Assembly (NCBI RefSeq): GCF_025452195.1
Contig: NZ_CP104973.1
Span: 682,001 to 746,000, forward strand
Source of the DNA: Phyllobacterium zundukense
Lineage (GTDB): Bacteria; Pseudomonadota; Alphaproteobacteria; Rhizobiales; Rhizobiaceae
Length of the DNA: 64,000 bases
Direction: 5' to 3'
How positions within the stretch are numbered: the first letter of the stretch is position 1; the number at the start of each line of letters is the position of its first letter. Of the stretch, positions 1 to 9,688 are shown one piece after another. The position numbers and the translations under genes were made by a program. A model generated the notes under the pieces. The model was not told the DNA's origin, did not search any database, and was given only the letters and a program-made list of their open reading frames with translations.

Positions 1-819
1 GCTCTGCGCGGTCATCGCGGCCAGATCGATACGGGTACGGCTTTGCGGCGGCTGCTCGAAAACTCGCCCATTCGCGAGAGCCACATCGAGGGCGACGAGC
101 GCGTGCAGGATCCCTATTGCATCCGCTGCCAGCCACAGGTGGATGGCGCCTGCCTCGACCTTTTGCGCATGGCGGCGCGTACGCTCGAAATCGAGGCCAA
201 CGCCGTTACCGACAATCCGCTGGTGCTCAGCGATGGCTCCGTCGTCTCGGGCGGCAACTTCCATGCGGAGCCGGTGGCCTTCGCCGCCGATCAGATCGCG
301 CTCGCCATTTGTGAAATCGGCGCGATCGCCCAGCGCCGCATCGCCCTTCTGGTCGATCCGGCCTTGAGCTACGGCTTGCCCGCGTTCCTTGCAAGAAAGC
401 CCGGCCTCAACTCCGGCCTGATGATCGCGGAAGTCACATCCGCCGCGCTCATGTCGGAAAACAAGCAAATGTCACATCCAGCGTCGGTGGATTCAACGCC
501 GACCTCGGCCAATCAGGAAGATCACGTCTCGATGGCCTGCCACGGGGCGCGCCGCCTGTTGCAGATGACGGACAATCTGTTCTCGATCATCGGCATCGAG
601 GCCTTGACCGCCGCACAGGGAATCGACCTTCGCGAACCCCTGCAGACCAGCCCGGAACTCACCCGCGCGCATGGCGTTATTCGGGACGTAGTGCCAACAC
701 TCGACGAGGACCGCTACATGGCGCCAGACTTGAAGACCGTTTCCGACCTCGTTGCTTCGGGTGCGCTCAACGCCGCGATTTCTCCCGATATTCTGCCGGT
801 TCTGAGTGTTGAAGGATGA
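1..819 (+). CDS. hutH: Histidine ammonia-lyase, C-terminal part (5' end outside window)
   Basis: The reading frame is open from the first base and lacks the N-terminal half, so this is the last 272 residues of a protein that is usually about 510 long. Histidine ammonia-lyase removes ammonia from L-histidine to give urocanate, the first step of histidine breakdown. Visible family motifs are [11 protein letters not shown] at the start, [25 protein letters not shown] and [11 protein letters not shown]. The Ala-Ser-Gly that forms the MIO cofactor lies upstream of the window and cannot be checked. The next hut gene begins 370 bases downstream, separated by a large inverted repeat. The TTG at 43 is internal and not a start. 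The family call is secure. Confidence 0.95.
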   Translation, partial: ALRGHRGQIDTGTALRRLLENSPIRESHIEGDERVQDPYCIRCQPQVDGACLDLLRMAARTLEIEANAVTDNPLVLSDGSVVSGGNFHAEPVAFAADQIALAICEIGAIAQRRIALLVDPALSYGLPAFLARKPGLNSGLMIAEVTSAALMSENKQMSHPASVDSTPTSANQEDHVSMACHGARRLLQMTDNLFSIIGIEALTAAQGIDLREPLQTSPELTRAHGVIRDVVPTLDEDRYMAPDLKTVSDLVASGALNAAISPDILPVLSVEG

Positions 820-891
820 ACGTTGACCTCTCACTCGCCATCGCCGCGTCTTATGCAAGGACATATGATCCACTTTGCACTCGTAGGTCGT

Positions 892-1070
892 GCAGCGCTC
901 CCCACCTCCCCCTGGATGGGGGAGGTCGCAGCGAAGCTGCGGGTGGGGGTGAGAGCCCTTTTACTATATCGCAGCAACCAAACCAGCCAGGCCAACGAAT
1001 AGTACTCACGCACCCCCACCCGGACCTTCGGTCCGACCTCCCCCATCCAGGGGGAGGTGGGGAGCGCTGC
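892..1070. repeat. Nested inverted repeat between hutH and hutG
   Basis: This occupies most of the 370-base gap between hutH and hutG. Arm 892-953 is nearly the reverse complement of arm 1005-1070. Each arm holds its own hairpin around a GAA loop: GCAGC-GAA-GCTGC at 929-941 in one arm, and GGACC-GAA-GGTCC (read on the minus strand) at 1022-1034 in the other. The hairpin stems differ between arms yet both still pair. A further G-rich motif (cacaagggggagggc) follows at 1096-1110. It resembles the dispersed palindromic intergenic elements common in Hyphomicrobiales. It contains no supported gene, although open frames run through it. Confidence 0.8.
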
Positions 1071-1189
1071 AGAGAGACCTATGCGATAGCCCTGCCACAA
1101 GGGGGAGGGCGAAGGCGGCACCGTTTGCTCCGTTCTGGCAGATTTCCGCATGACATAAGTTTAGCCAACAACAATCTGGATACAGCCCG

Positions 1190-1992
1190 ATGAATGCCGT
1201 TGACGTCAAACAGGGGTCATCCCCAATCATTCTGGGCTTTCCGCACACGGGAACCGATGTTCCGGCCGACATCCATGCCCGGCTCAACGATAATGGCCGG
1301 ATGCTCGCCGATACGGACTGGCACATTGACAAGCTCTACGACGGCTTGCTGCCTGAGGTCACGACTGTCCACGCCACCTTTCATCGCTACGTCATCGATG
1401 CCAATCGCGATCCCACGGGGGTCAGTCTTTACCCCGGCCAGAATACCACCGGTCTCATTCCCGACACTGATTTCGACGGCAAGCCGATCTGGCGCGATGG
1501 CGAGAAGCCGACGGCCGCGGACATCGAATACCGCCTGAAACAGTTCCACAGCCCTTACCATGTGGCACTGGCCAAGGAGATCGAGCGCGTGCACGAAGCC
1601 CACGGCCTTGTCGTTCTGTACGATTGCCACTCCATACGTTCGCATATTCCGTTTCTCTTTCAGGGCAAGCTTCCGGATTTCAACATCGGCACCAATGAGG
1701 GCAATAGCTGTTCCCCGGAAATCGCCTCGGCAGTTGGCCGGATCGCCTTTGCGGCGCGCGGCTATGACGCTGTGATCAACGGCCGGTTCAAAGGTGGCTG
1801 GACGACGCGGCACTACGGACAACCGCAGCTCGGCATCCACGCCATTCAGATGGAACTGACGCAGTCCTCCTATCTGACGAAGGAAGCGCCGCCTTTCGCC
1901 TATGACGAGGCCAAAGCCGAACGGCTCCGCAAGCACCTCAAAGACATTCTCGAAATCATCCGACAGACCGCGATCAAGCTGGGGAGCAAATA

Positions 1993-1993
<1 letters not shown>
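1190..1993 (+). CDS. hutG: N-formylglutamate deformylase
   Basis: The 267-residue protein belongs to the N-formylglutamate amidohydrolase family. It releases formate from N-formyl-L-glutamate to give glutamate, the last step of the five-step histidine pathway. Recognisable segments are the N-terminal [16 protein letters not shown], the acidic [13 protein letters not shown] and the central [14 protein letters not shown], which carry the metal-binding His and Asp residues of the fold. Its presence, instead of a formiminoglutamase, implies that a formiminoglutamate deiminase (HutF) is encoded elsewhere. The stop codon overlaps the hutU start (TAATG), so the two are probably translationally coupled. 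The ATG has no strong ribosome-binding site in front of it. Confidence 0.93.
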
Positions 1994-3663
<1,670 letters not shown>

Positions 3664-3664
<1 letters not shown>

Positions 3665-4326
3665 TGAAAATACTCCGTGCCAGCGATCATCGGCGAATGC
3701 CGTGGAAGAATGGCGGCGGCGTCACCACCGAGATTGCCGTCGATCCTCCACTCGCATCTGTCGCCGATTTCGACTGGCGCATCAGCATGGCGACTGTTGC
3801 TTCCGATGGACCATTTTCGCGGTTTGACGGTATTGACCGCACGCTGACCGTTCTCAACGGCGAGGGACTGGAACTCGAGGTCGAGGGCGAAACACCGGTG
3901 CGATTGACGCCAGCAGGCAGGCCTTATCCATTCCCGGGAGACGCAACGGCATCGGCAAAATTGATTGCTGGATCGGTCACCGATTTCAATGTCATGACAC
4001 GGCGGGGGCGCTGGACTCACAGCGTCGACAATCTGTCCATCGATGGGACACAGGTCCTGCCAATCGTCGGGAATGTCTGCATCATCTTCTGCCGCACTGG
4101 TGAAATCATCCTTGATAAGAACCCGAGCGAAAATTTGTCAGGGGGTGGCGAAAAGTGCCATTTGCAGCCCGCCTTGGCGAATTTTCGCTCGGGTTCTGAG
4201 TCGTCAGCGCTTGAGGCGCATGATGCTGCGTTGATCGATGCTTCGGCTGATAGCGTGGCGATTTCCATTGGCGGGTCGGGAGAGGCAATCATCGTGCACC
4301 TGTCGCAAACTCTATCGGCCGAATAA
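3664..4326 (+). CDS. hutD: HutD/Ves-like cupin protein
   Basis: The 220-residue protein starts with an ATG that overlaps the hutU stop (TAATG). It opens with [20 protein letters not shown], the signature start of the HutD/Ves family, a bicupin found in hut operons. Its role is not settled: HutD has been proposed to sense or limit N-formylglutamate or urocanate levels. The remaining core ([31 protein letters not shown]) is intact. Residues about 152-178 come from an 80-base palindrome inserted in frame (4118-4197), and this makes the protein roughly 30 residues longer than typical family members. Because of the hutU frameshift this gene lies in the same frame as the hutU 5' part. Confidence 0.88.
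4118..4197. repeat. Palindromic element inserted in frame within hutD
   Basis: Two 18-base arms, agaacccgagcgaaaatt at 4118-4135 and its exact reverse complement at 4180-4197, flank a 44-base centre. The centre includes a smaller hairpin (tggc...gcca, about 4146-4160). All frames used by hutD stay open through it, so it is translated as about 27 extra residues. The layout recalls the in-frame palindromic elements described in Rickettsia, but the sequence itself is not one I recognise. No second copy is visible in this window. Confidence 0.8.
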
Positions 4327-4335
4327 GAGGTCGCC

Positions 4336-5100
4336 TTGGATCAGTTGGAAAACCCCATTACCGATACGCCGAAGGGTCAGCTCTCCGCCCGTATCCGCCA
4401 CGACATCGAACAGCGGATCCTGCTCGGCGAATGGGCTCCCGGTTTTCGCATTCCGATGGAACGCGAATTGATGGAAACCTACGGTTGTGCGCGGATGACC
4501 GTGAACAAGGCTCTGTCGGCGCTTGCTGCTTCCGGACTCATCGAGCGCCGACGCAAGGCGGGAAGCTTCGTTTCGCAGCCGCTGTCACAATCGGCCGTCA
4601 TCGAAATTCCGGACGTGCGTGCCGAGGTCGAGGCCATCGGTCAGGTCTACAGACTTGAGGTGATTTTACGGCAACAGCGCCGCTCGACGCGAGACGACAT
4701 GGAACGCCTCAATGTACAAACGCCGCGTCAGGTCCTGGCGATTTCCTGCCGTCATTTTGCCGGCCGGCGCGTCCATGCTTTCGAGGACCGGCTGATCGAT
4801 CTTGTCAGCGTTCCGGAAGCCGCCGATATCTCCTTCGCCGACGAACCTCCGGGAACATGGCTGCGCGGTCATGTGCCGTGGTCGGAGGCTGAAAACCGGA
4901 TCAGCGCGTTCAATGCGGATTCCATGCTGGCCACTCGTCTGGAGGTGAAGGAAGGCTCGGCCTGTTTGCAGGTCGAACGATCGACATGGAGAGGCAAACG
5001 GCCGATCACCGCCGTTCGTATGTTTTACCCGGGTGAAACCTATCGGCTGGTTGCCCATTTCAGTCCGAAGGGCGACATGCCGCGCCGCGATCTTTCGTAG
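4336..5100 (+). CDS. hutC: Histidine utilization repressor, GntR/HutC family
   Basis: The 254-residue regulator has an N-terminal GntR winged helix-turn-helix (residues about 14-75: IRHDIEQRILLGEWAPGFRIPMERELMETYGCARMTVNKAL, read in segments) and a C-terminal UTRA ligand-binding domain (about 95-250). HutC proteins repress hut genes and are released by urocanate. It is the last gene of the run, 9 bases after hutD. The start is TTG at 4336 with AAGAGG about 6 bases upstream; no ATG fits. Placement at the end of the operon it controls is usual for this repressor. No operator was confidently located, since the hut promoter lies left of the window. Confidence 0.92.
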   Translation: MDQLENPITDTPKGQLSARIRHDIEQRILLGEWAPGFRIPMERELMETYGCARMTVNKALSALAASGLIERRRKAGSFVSQPLSQSAVIEIPDVRAEVEAIGQVYRLEVILRQQRRSTRDDMERLNVQTPRQVLAISCRHFAGRRVHAFEDRLIDLVSVPEAADISFADEPPGTWLRGHVPWSEAENRISAFNADSMLATRLEVKEGSACLQVERSTWRGKRPITAVRMFYPGETYRLVAHFSPKGDMPRRDLS

Positions 5101-5325
5101 TCTCCGGTTTGGAACCAAACCAGTCTGAACCGGAACATTTTTTGCACACGAACAGGCAAAACTCATGCAGGAGTTGCCGAAACTGTTGCAAGAATCGTCG
5201 AATCTGGCGCAAGATTTTCCACCTTGACGGGAAATTCCCGTGTGCTCAGTTGCATTCCTCTTTGCCGCATGGATTTTCCGGTCTGGCTCCTGTATTTAAA
5301 CCTGCGAAGTGAAAATGGGGCGGTA

Positions 5326-5709
5326 ATGCGCAATATTCGAAACGACTGGCGATTGGCGGTGCGCATGCTTTGCGCATTGGCGCTCGTATTCGTTGCCTTC
5401 GCGCACCAGCCCATTTCAGCCTCTCCAGCCAGCGATATCGACCTTGCCGCCTATACTTTACCGGACGGGTCAGTACCCGTTCTCTGCCTCGACAACCAGG
5501 TGGAACAAGGTTCCCACAAGAGCGCCTGGCACGGCAATGGTTGCGAGGCCTGCCGTCTTTCGGCGTCCGTCGTTCTGCCGGTTCCGCCCATGGCGTTCGG
5601 CTTGAAAAACGAGCCAGTTCAATCACTTACGATTAAGCGGGAAGCGGTCCGGATCGCGCGCAGCCTCTTTCCGCCATCGGCTCCACCGCAAGCTCCTCCC
5701 CTCGTCTGA
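5326..5709 (+). CDS. Small exported protein, DUF2946-like
   Basis: The 127-residue protein has an N-terminal hydrophobic segment (MLCALALVFVAFAHQPISA, residues about 10-28) that reads as a signal peptide. The mature part carries a HGNGCEACRLS segment with a CxxC pair near residue 69 and ends in a proline-rich tail. This layout fits the DUF2946 family of small periplasmic or membrane proteins often encoded with copper or haem genes. I chose the ATG at 5326 because GGGGCGG lies 3-9 bases before it; the frame is open further upstream but without a signal peptide at its start. It heads a same-strand run with a PepSY-TM protein, a PCuAC chaperone and Sco, which suggests a metal-handling role. The function is inferred. 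Confidence 0.7.
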   Translation: MRNIRNDWRLAVRMLCALALVFVAFAHQPISASPASDIDLAAYTLPDGSVPVLCLDNQVEQGSHKSAWHGNGCEACRLSASVVLPVPPMAFGLKNEPVQSLTIKREAVRIARSLFPPSAPPQAPPLV

Positions 5710-5717
5710 CATAAAAT

Positions 5718-5733
5718 GCGCCCTCGAGGGCGC
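5718..5733. other. 16-bp perfect palindrome
   Basis: gcgccctcgagggcgc lies in the 83-base gap between the DUF2946-like gene and the PepSY-TM gene. It can form a hairpin but has no T tract, so a role in termination is doubtful. It could be an mRNA-stabilising stem inside a polycistronic message. Confidence 0.4.
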
Positions 5734-5792
5734 GTCGCGGCGGCCTGCTCCGGCGGTGCCGTCAACCTTGCTGTCAGACGACTGGAACACAT

Positions 5793-7151
5793 ATGACCGT
5801 CTCAAGCATGGCTTCCGGGAAGCCTTATTATCTCAGTCTTTCGCTCTATCGCGCCATTTGGCGCTGGCACTTTTTCGCCGGCCTTCTGGTCATCCCTTTC
5901 ATGCTCAATCTCGCCATCACCGGCAGCCTCTATCTGTTCAAGGACGAGATAGACAACACCGTCTTCGCCTATCGCAACGTGGTTCAGCCGCGCGGCGAAT
6001 TTCTTGCCCCTTCGCTCCTGACCGACAACGCGAAAGCGGCGGTGCCGGGATCAAAAGTGCTGCGATATCAATCACCTGGTACTCCAACACAATCGGCAAG
6101 AGTCACCGTAGGTACCCCCGACGGGAACGTTCTGGTCTTCATCGATCCCTATAGCGGCGCGGTTCTGGGCAAGGTCGGCGAAAAGGAAGAATTCAACTGG
6201 GTCGTCAAGAAAATTCACAGCCTCGAATATTTCGGCCTTGCCTTCAACCGCATCGTCGAAGCCGTCGGCGGCCTTGCGTTAGTCCTTGTTATTACAGGCT
6301 TTTATCTGTGGTGGCCACGTAAACAGACTGGCGGTGTCGTCACTGTTCGCGGAACTCCGGACAAACGTGTGTTCTGGCGGGATCTGCATGCCGTGACCGG
6401 CGCAGGTGCCGGCGCATTGATCTTCTTCCTTGCGATATCCGGCATGCCGTGGTCGGGCTATTGGGGTGACAAGCTGAACACGACGTTGTCCGGCTATGGA
6501 CTTGGCTATCCCGTTCAGCTGTGGGACAATGTCCCGGTTTCAAAACTTCAGACAAAACAATTACTTGGCAACTCCGGATGGACTGTCGAAAATGCACCGG
6601 TGCCGGTGTCAACGTTGGGCGGAACGCCCGTCGGGCTTGACCGGATCGTCGCCTCCGCGGCGGCAGCGGGCATGACACCAGGCTTTGAAGTCTCGCTGCC
6701 TGCCAGCAAGAGGGGGGTTTATACCGCAGCCGTCTTCCCCGACGATATCGTAAAACAGCGGACAATCCACTTCGACCAGTATAGCGGTAACCCATTGGTT
6801 GATTTGAAGTTTTCCGACTATGGAGCCGGTGCCAAGGCCATCGAGTTTGGCATCGGTGTGCATCAAGGCCAATATTGGGGCCTTGCCAACCAACTCGCCA
6901 TGTTGGCGACATGCCTTGCGATCATCCTCGCCTCTTTCTCTGCCGTGGTCATGTGGTGGAAGCGGCGTCCTTCAGGACGGCTCGGCGTGCCACCCATGCC
7001 GCAGCAAAAAAGTGTCTTTGCAGTATTTACCTTGGTCATACTGGTATTCGGCATCGCCTTTCCACTGACCGGGTTCGCAATTCTCGGCATGTTGATCCTC
7101 GACCAGTTGATCACGCGCATCCCTTCGCCTTTGCAACGTGTATTCTCATAA
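5793..7151 (+). CDS. PepSY-associated TM protein (PiuB-like)
   Basis: The 452-residue inner-membrane protein has the PepSY_TM layout. The first membrane helix follows YRAIWRWHFFAGLLVIPFML (residues about 18-45). Further helices lie near 155-178 (ending in FYLWWP), 203-222, 365-390 (ending in VVMWWKRRP) and 405-440, with two periplasmic PepSY-type segments between. Relatives are iron-regulated or copper-linked membrane proteins, and some act as ferric-siderophore reductases. The downstream PCuAC and Sco genes point to metal handling here. The ATG at 5793 has only a weak ribosome-binding site. The ligand is unknown. Confidence 0.82.
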   Translation: MTVSSMASGKPYYLSLSLYRAIWRWHFFAGLLVIPFMLNLAITGSLYLFKDEIDNTVFAYRNVVQPRGEFLAPSLLTDNAKAAVPGSKVLRYQSPGTPTQSARVTVGTPDGNVLVFIDPYSGAVLGKVGEKEEFNWVVKKIHSLEYFGLAFNRIVEAVGGLALVLVITGFYLWWPRKQTGGVVTVRGTPDKRVFWRDLHAVTGAGAGALIFFLAISGMPWSGYWGDKLNTTLSGYGLGYPVQLWDNVPVSKLQTKQLLGNSGWTVENAPVPVSTLGGTPVGLDRIVASAAAAGMTPGFEVSLPASKRGVYTAAVFPDDIVKQRTIHFDQYSGNPLVDLKFSDYGAGAKAIEFGIGVHQGQYWGLANQLAMLATCLAIILASFSAVVMWWKRRPSGRLGVPPMPQQKSVFAVFTLVILVFGIAFPLTGFAILGMLILDQLITRIPSPLQRVFS

Positions 7152-7174
7152 GAAATCTGAATTGGAGACGCCTC

Positions 7175-7700
7175 ATGAAATCTTTTTCCAGAATTACCGC
7201 CGTCGCACTGGTATTTGCGGCAATCTCGTCTGCTCAGGCGCACGATCATTCCAAGATGACGCAGGGTGCCGCCACTAGCGATGACAGCTCCATGGACCCC
7301 GTAAAAGCTGGGGATCTGACCTTGAGCGGCGCCTTTACCCGCGCCACCCTGCCCGGAGCGAAAGTCGGTGGCGGCTATATCAAGATCGAAAATCAAGCGA
7401 GCGGACCGGACCAGCTCCTTGGCGGCTCCAGTCCTGTTGCTGCGCGCGTCGAGGTGCATGAAATGAAGATGGATGGCAACGTCATGCAAATGCGCAAGCT
7501 GAAGGACGGACTTGCGATTCCGGCTGGCGGCAGCGCAGAACTCTCTCCTGGAGGCACACATTTGATGTTGATCGACCTCTCAGCCCCCCCTGAAAGAGGG
7601 CGATATGGTACCTGTTACGCTCGATTTTGCCAAAGCCGGCAAGGTCGACGTCCAGTTCATGGTCGGGCCTGCAGGCGCAACAAGCATGGAGCATAATTGA
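7175..7700 (+). pseudogene. Copper chaperone PCu(A)C, frameshifted in a 7-C run
   Basis: A GGAGACG site precedes the ATG at 7175. Residues 1-22 form a signal peptide ending SAQA. The copper-site pattern is present: HEMKMDGNVMQM and, further on, GGTHLMLIDL. PCuAC delivers Cu(I) to the CuA site of cytochrome oxidase together with Sco, which is encoded next. After LIDL the frame breaks in cccccccc-type sequence at 7584-7590 (seven C). In the neighbouring frame the expected ending continues (LKEGDMVPVTLDFAKAGKVD, then MVGPAGATSMEHN) to TGA 7698-7700. Removing one C repairs the gene to about 174 residues. A homopolymer indel is a common sequencing error, so the gene may be intact in the organism. 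Confidence 0.88.
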
Positions 7701-8290
7701 TGAATTTCCGCTTCTTGCGCTATGCACTATGGGCGCTGATCGCCATTTTGTGCGGTTTTCTTGTCTTCACCTATGTCAACGCGCGCAATGGCGGTAATAC
7801 CCAAGCGGTCCAGCTCGGCGTTCCGTTCAATCTCGTTGACCAGAACAACGCTCCGATTACCGCCGCGGCCTTCAAGGGCCATCCAACTGCGCTGTTCTTC
7901 GGGTTCACCCATTGCCCCGAAGTCTGCCCGACGACGCTCTTCGAAATGGCCGGATGGCTGAAGACGCTTGGCGATGAAGGCAAAGACCTGCGCGTCTTCT
8001 TCATCTCCGTCGATCCGGAGCGCGACACCCCGGACGTCATGAAGGGCTATACATCGGCCTTCACGGACCGGATTACCGGCATCACCGGCAATCCGCAGGA
8101 AGTCGAGAAGCTCCTCAAGGGCTGGAAGATTTATGCGAAGAAGGTGCCAACCGAAAACGGTGATTACACCATGGACCATACGGCATCAGTCATGCTGCTT
8201 GATCGCGACGGGCGGCTAAAAAGCACGATCGACTACAAGGAAAGCCCAGACGTTGCGTTGAAAAAGCTTCGGCTGCTGATCGCCGGATAA
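7700..8290 (+). CDS. SCO1/SenC family copper metallochaperone
   Basis: The 196-residue protein has a membrane anchor (residues about 8-26) and a thioredoxin-like domain facing the periplasm. The copper ligands are visible: the CPEVC pair near residue 73 in FGFTHCPEVCPTTLFE, and the histidine in MDHTASVMLL near 157. Sco proteins build the CuA centre of cytochrome c oxidase, receiving copper from PCuAC. The ATG overlaps the stop of the PCuAC gene (ATGA), so the pair is translationally coupled. TTG one codon upstream is a less likely start. The family call is firm. Confidence 0.93.
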   Translation: MNFRFLRYALWALIAILCGFLVFTYVNARNGGNTQAVQLGVPFNLVDQNNAPITAAAFKGHPTALFFGFTHCPEVCPTTLFEMAGWLKTLGDEGKDLRVFFISVDPERDTPDVMKGYTSAFTDRITGITGNPQEVEKLLKGWKIYAKKVPTENGDYTMDHTASVMLLDRDGRLKSTIDYKESPDVALKKLRLLIAG

Positions 8291-8391
8291 ACATGCGCTT
8301 GCTATCTCTTCCGGTCCCCGGTCCGGAAGAGATAACTATGCTCTTCGCGGGTCGATCCGAACATTTGTATACTAAAAAGCTCATAATTTCC

Positions 8392-8404
8392 TAGAATTAT
8401 TCTA
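8392..8404. promoter_or_regulatory. TAGAA-N3-TTCTA palindrome upstream of small-gene unit
   Basis: tagaattattcta lies in an AT-rich stretch about 130 bases before the first small gene. It has the spacing of the core of the iron control element bound by Irr (TTTAGAA-N3-TTCTAAA), though the outer bases differ. It is followed by a second inverted repeat, aacctat (8404-8410) and ataggtt (8421-8427). A related palindrome precedes sbp. The regulator is unknown. Confidence 0.45.
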
Positions 8405-8536
8405 ACCTATTGATATTTTTATAGGTTTTAAAGATTTAGTATTTGACATTGCGGTTTTCAAAAGCCTTTATGCGGAAAGTGCAAAAGCACATCCCTTTGA
8501 TGTCTGGGCCTTGAACCCTTTCGATTGGAGGACCCT

Positions 8537-8719
8537 ATGATAGGTCTTTTTCTGCCACGCCTGCGCGTGGTTTCCCTGCTGAATCATCAGCAACTGTCTC
8601 CTGTCTTTGGCCGCAACAGCTTACGGCAGCTGGTCACCCGCGGTCACCGCAGTGGCCCTCTCGCCCTGATCCGCAACAACGAGCAGGATGGGAGCGGCGA
8701 TGTATCCACGCATATCTGA
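8537..8719 (+). CDS. Small ORF, possible leader or coupled protein
   Basis: A strong GGAGG site lies 5-9 bases before the ATG at 8537, and the frame encodes 60 residues beginning MIGLFLPRLRVVSLLNHQQ. The composition is basic, with no cysteines, no clear domain and no signal peptide. The coding sequence holds two perfect small hairpins, ccacgc-ctgc-gcgtgg (about 8557-8572) and tgctga-atca-tcagca (about 8578-8593), so the region may also work as a structured leader. Its end overlaps the start of the next gene by 20 bases in another frame, which suggests translational coupling. I do not recognise a family. It may be a regulatory upstream frame and not a functional protein. Confidence 0.45.
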   Translation: MIGLFLPRLRVVSLLNHQQLSPVFGRNSLRQLVTRGHRSGPLALIRNNEQDGSGDVSTHI

Positions 8720-9206
8720 GTCCGGCAATAGTGCAGGTTGCTATTTCGACCGCACACCGGAAAAGCTGGTGCTCGAAGGCTACCGGCGTTGGACGGCGGG
8801 TTTTGAAACCGGCTCTGTCATCGCGTGGGAAATGGCCTATGGGCTCTACAGCGAGCTGCTCGGCACGCGTAACGGCAACCGTGCACTATCCGAGCTGTCG
8901 TTCTTCATCCGGACCCTGCGCCACTGCGCATTATGCCCGCTCAAGACATTTCCATTTGGTTCGCACCATGTCTGCCGGGAAGAATGCATGACCTTAGGGC
9001 TCATCGCCGGGATACAAAATTGCGACATGGTTGCGGCACGAACCTGCCTCAATGCCATGGCATGTCCCTCGCGCCATGAGGAAGTGGAGAACGCAGCGAT
9101 CAGCTTTGCCGAAACGCTGGCCGAGATGGATCAGATGCTCTTGCCGATCCCTAAATCTGCGATCGACGACATCATTTCCCGCCCGTTACGGGCGAACTTT
9201 CACTGA
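8700..9206 (+). CDS. Uncharacterised cysteine-rich protein
   Basis: The 168-residue protein has eight cysteines, among them CALC (within RHCALCPLKTF), CREEC and the spaced NC, TC and AC of the region after it, with a histidine pair in GSHH. This suggests a metal or Fe-S site or disulfides, but no known family is recognised. There is no signal peptide or membrane segment. I prefer ATG 8700 over ATG 8688 because GGGAG lies 5 bases before it. It sits between a small overlapping upstream ORF and a 58-residue membrane-type ORF, ahead of the sulfate importer. A sulfur- or iron-linked role is a guess from context only. Confidence 0.7.
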   Translation: MYPRISESGNSAGCYFDRTPEKLVLEGYRRWTAGFETGSVIAWEMAYGLYSELLGTRNGNRALSELSFFIRTLRHCALCPLKTFPFGSHHVCREECMTLGLIAGIQNCDMVAARTCLNAMACPSRHEEVENAAISFAETLAEMDQMLLPIPKSAIDDIISRPLRANFH

Positions 9207-9219
9207 GGAGAGAAAGCGC

Positions 9220-9396
9220 ATGATCATCAGTTCACGTATGGAACGCCGCCTTTCCATAGCAGCCACCGCGTTATTGACAGCCGCAATCTTCGTCATGCCA
9301 ATCAAGACGCGCACTTTCAACGATGCCCGGAACGATCCCGCCGACTACACACGGTTTGCTGACGCGACGCCGGTGAAAATGCCATTGGGCAAATAG
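9220..9396 (+). CDS. Small single-span membrane or exported protein
   Basis: The frame encodes 58 residues with a positively charged start (MIISSRMERRLS) and one hydrophobic segment (IAATALLTAAIFVMPI, residues about 13-28), then a short polar tail. It could be a secreted peptide or a single-pass membrane protein. GAGGAGAG lies 6-13 bases before the ATG, and the gene starts only 13 bases after the cysteine-rich gene, so the two are probably cotranscribed. No family is recognised. Confidence 0.55.
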   Translation: MIISSRMERRLSIAATALLTAAIFVMPIKTRTFNDARNDPADYTRFADATPVKMPLGK

Positions 9397-9590
9397 AAAT
9401 CCGGGCAAGTTCACGCAGCTCGACCGGGCGAACAAATTGGGCCGGAAGATTATTCCGGCGTAGTCGCATTTTCCAGAGAAGCCCCCCGCGACCTTCTCAA
9501 TCGACCAAAAACAGCTCTGCTACTTAAGTTTGAGAGAATCTTATGCCTGCGCGGAATAGACGACTGTTTCAGTAGACTATGCCAATACGG

Positions 9591-9602
9591 TAGAATATTC
9601 TA
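9591..9602. promoter_or_regulatory. TAGAATATTCTA palindrome upstream of sbp
   Basis: A perfect 12-base palindrome lies 87 bases before the sbp start, in the 292-base gap after the small genes. It shares the TAGAA/TTCTA half-sites of the palindrome at 8392-8404 but with a 2-base centre. It is followed by ggaattctttctaac (about 9619-9633). It may be an operator for a sulfur- or iron-responsive regulator of the importer. The rest of 9397-9688 shows no gene. Confidence 0.45.
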
Positions 9603-9688
9603 ATTTTTCCCTGTAAAAGGAATTCTTTCTAACGCCCCTATTTGGAGGCGCTCTGCTACGCTTCAGTTCTAATCATACGGAGGCAGGC

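Noticed and set aside
816..1193. Open frames across the hutH-hutG gap on both strands
   Set aside because: They translate the inverted repeat into low-complexity Pro/Gly/Arg sequence and have no ribosome site or family match.
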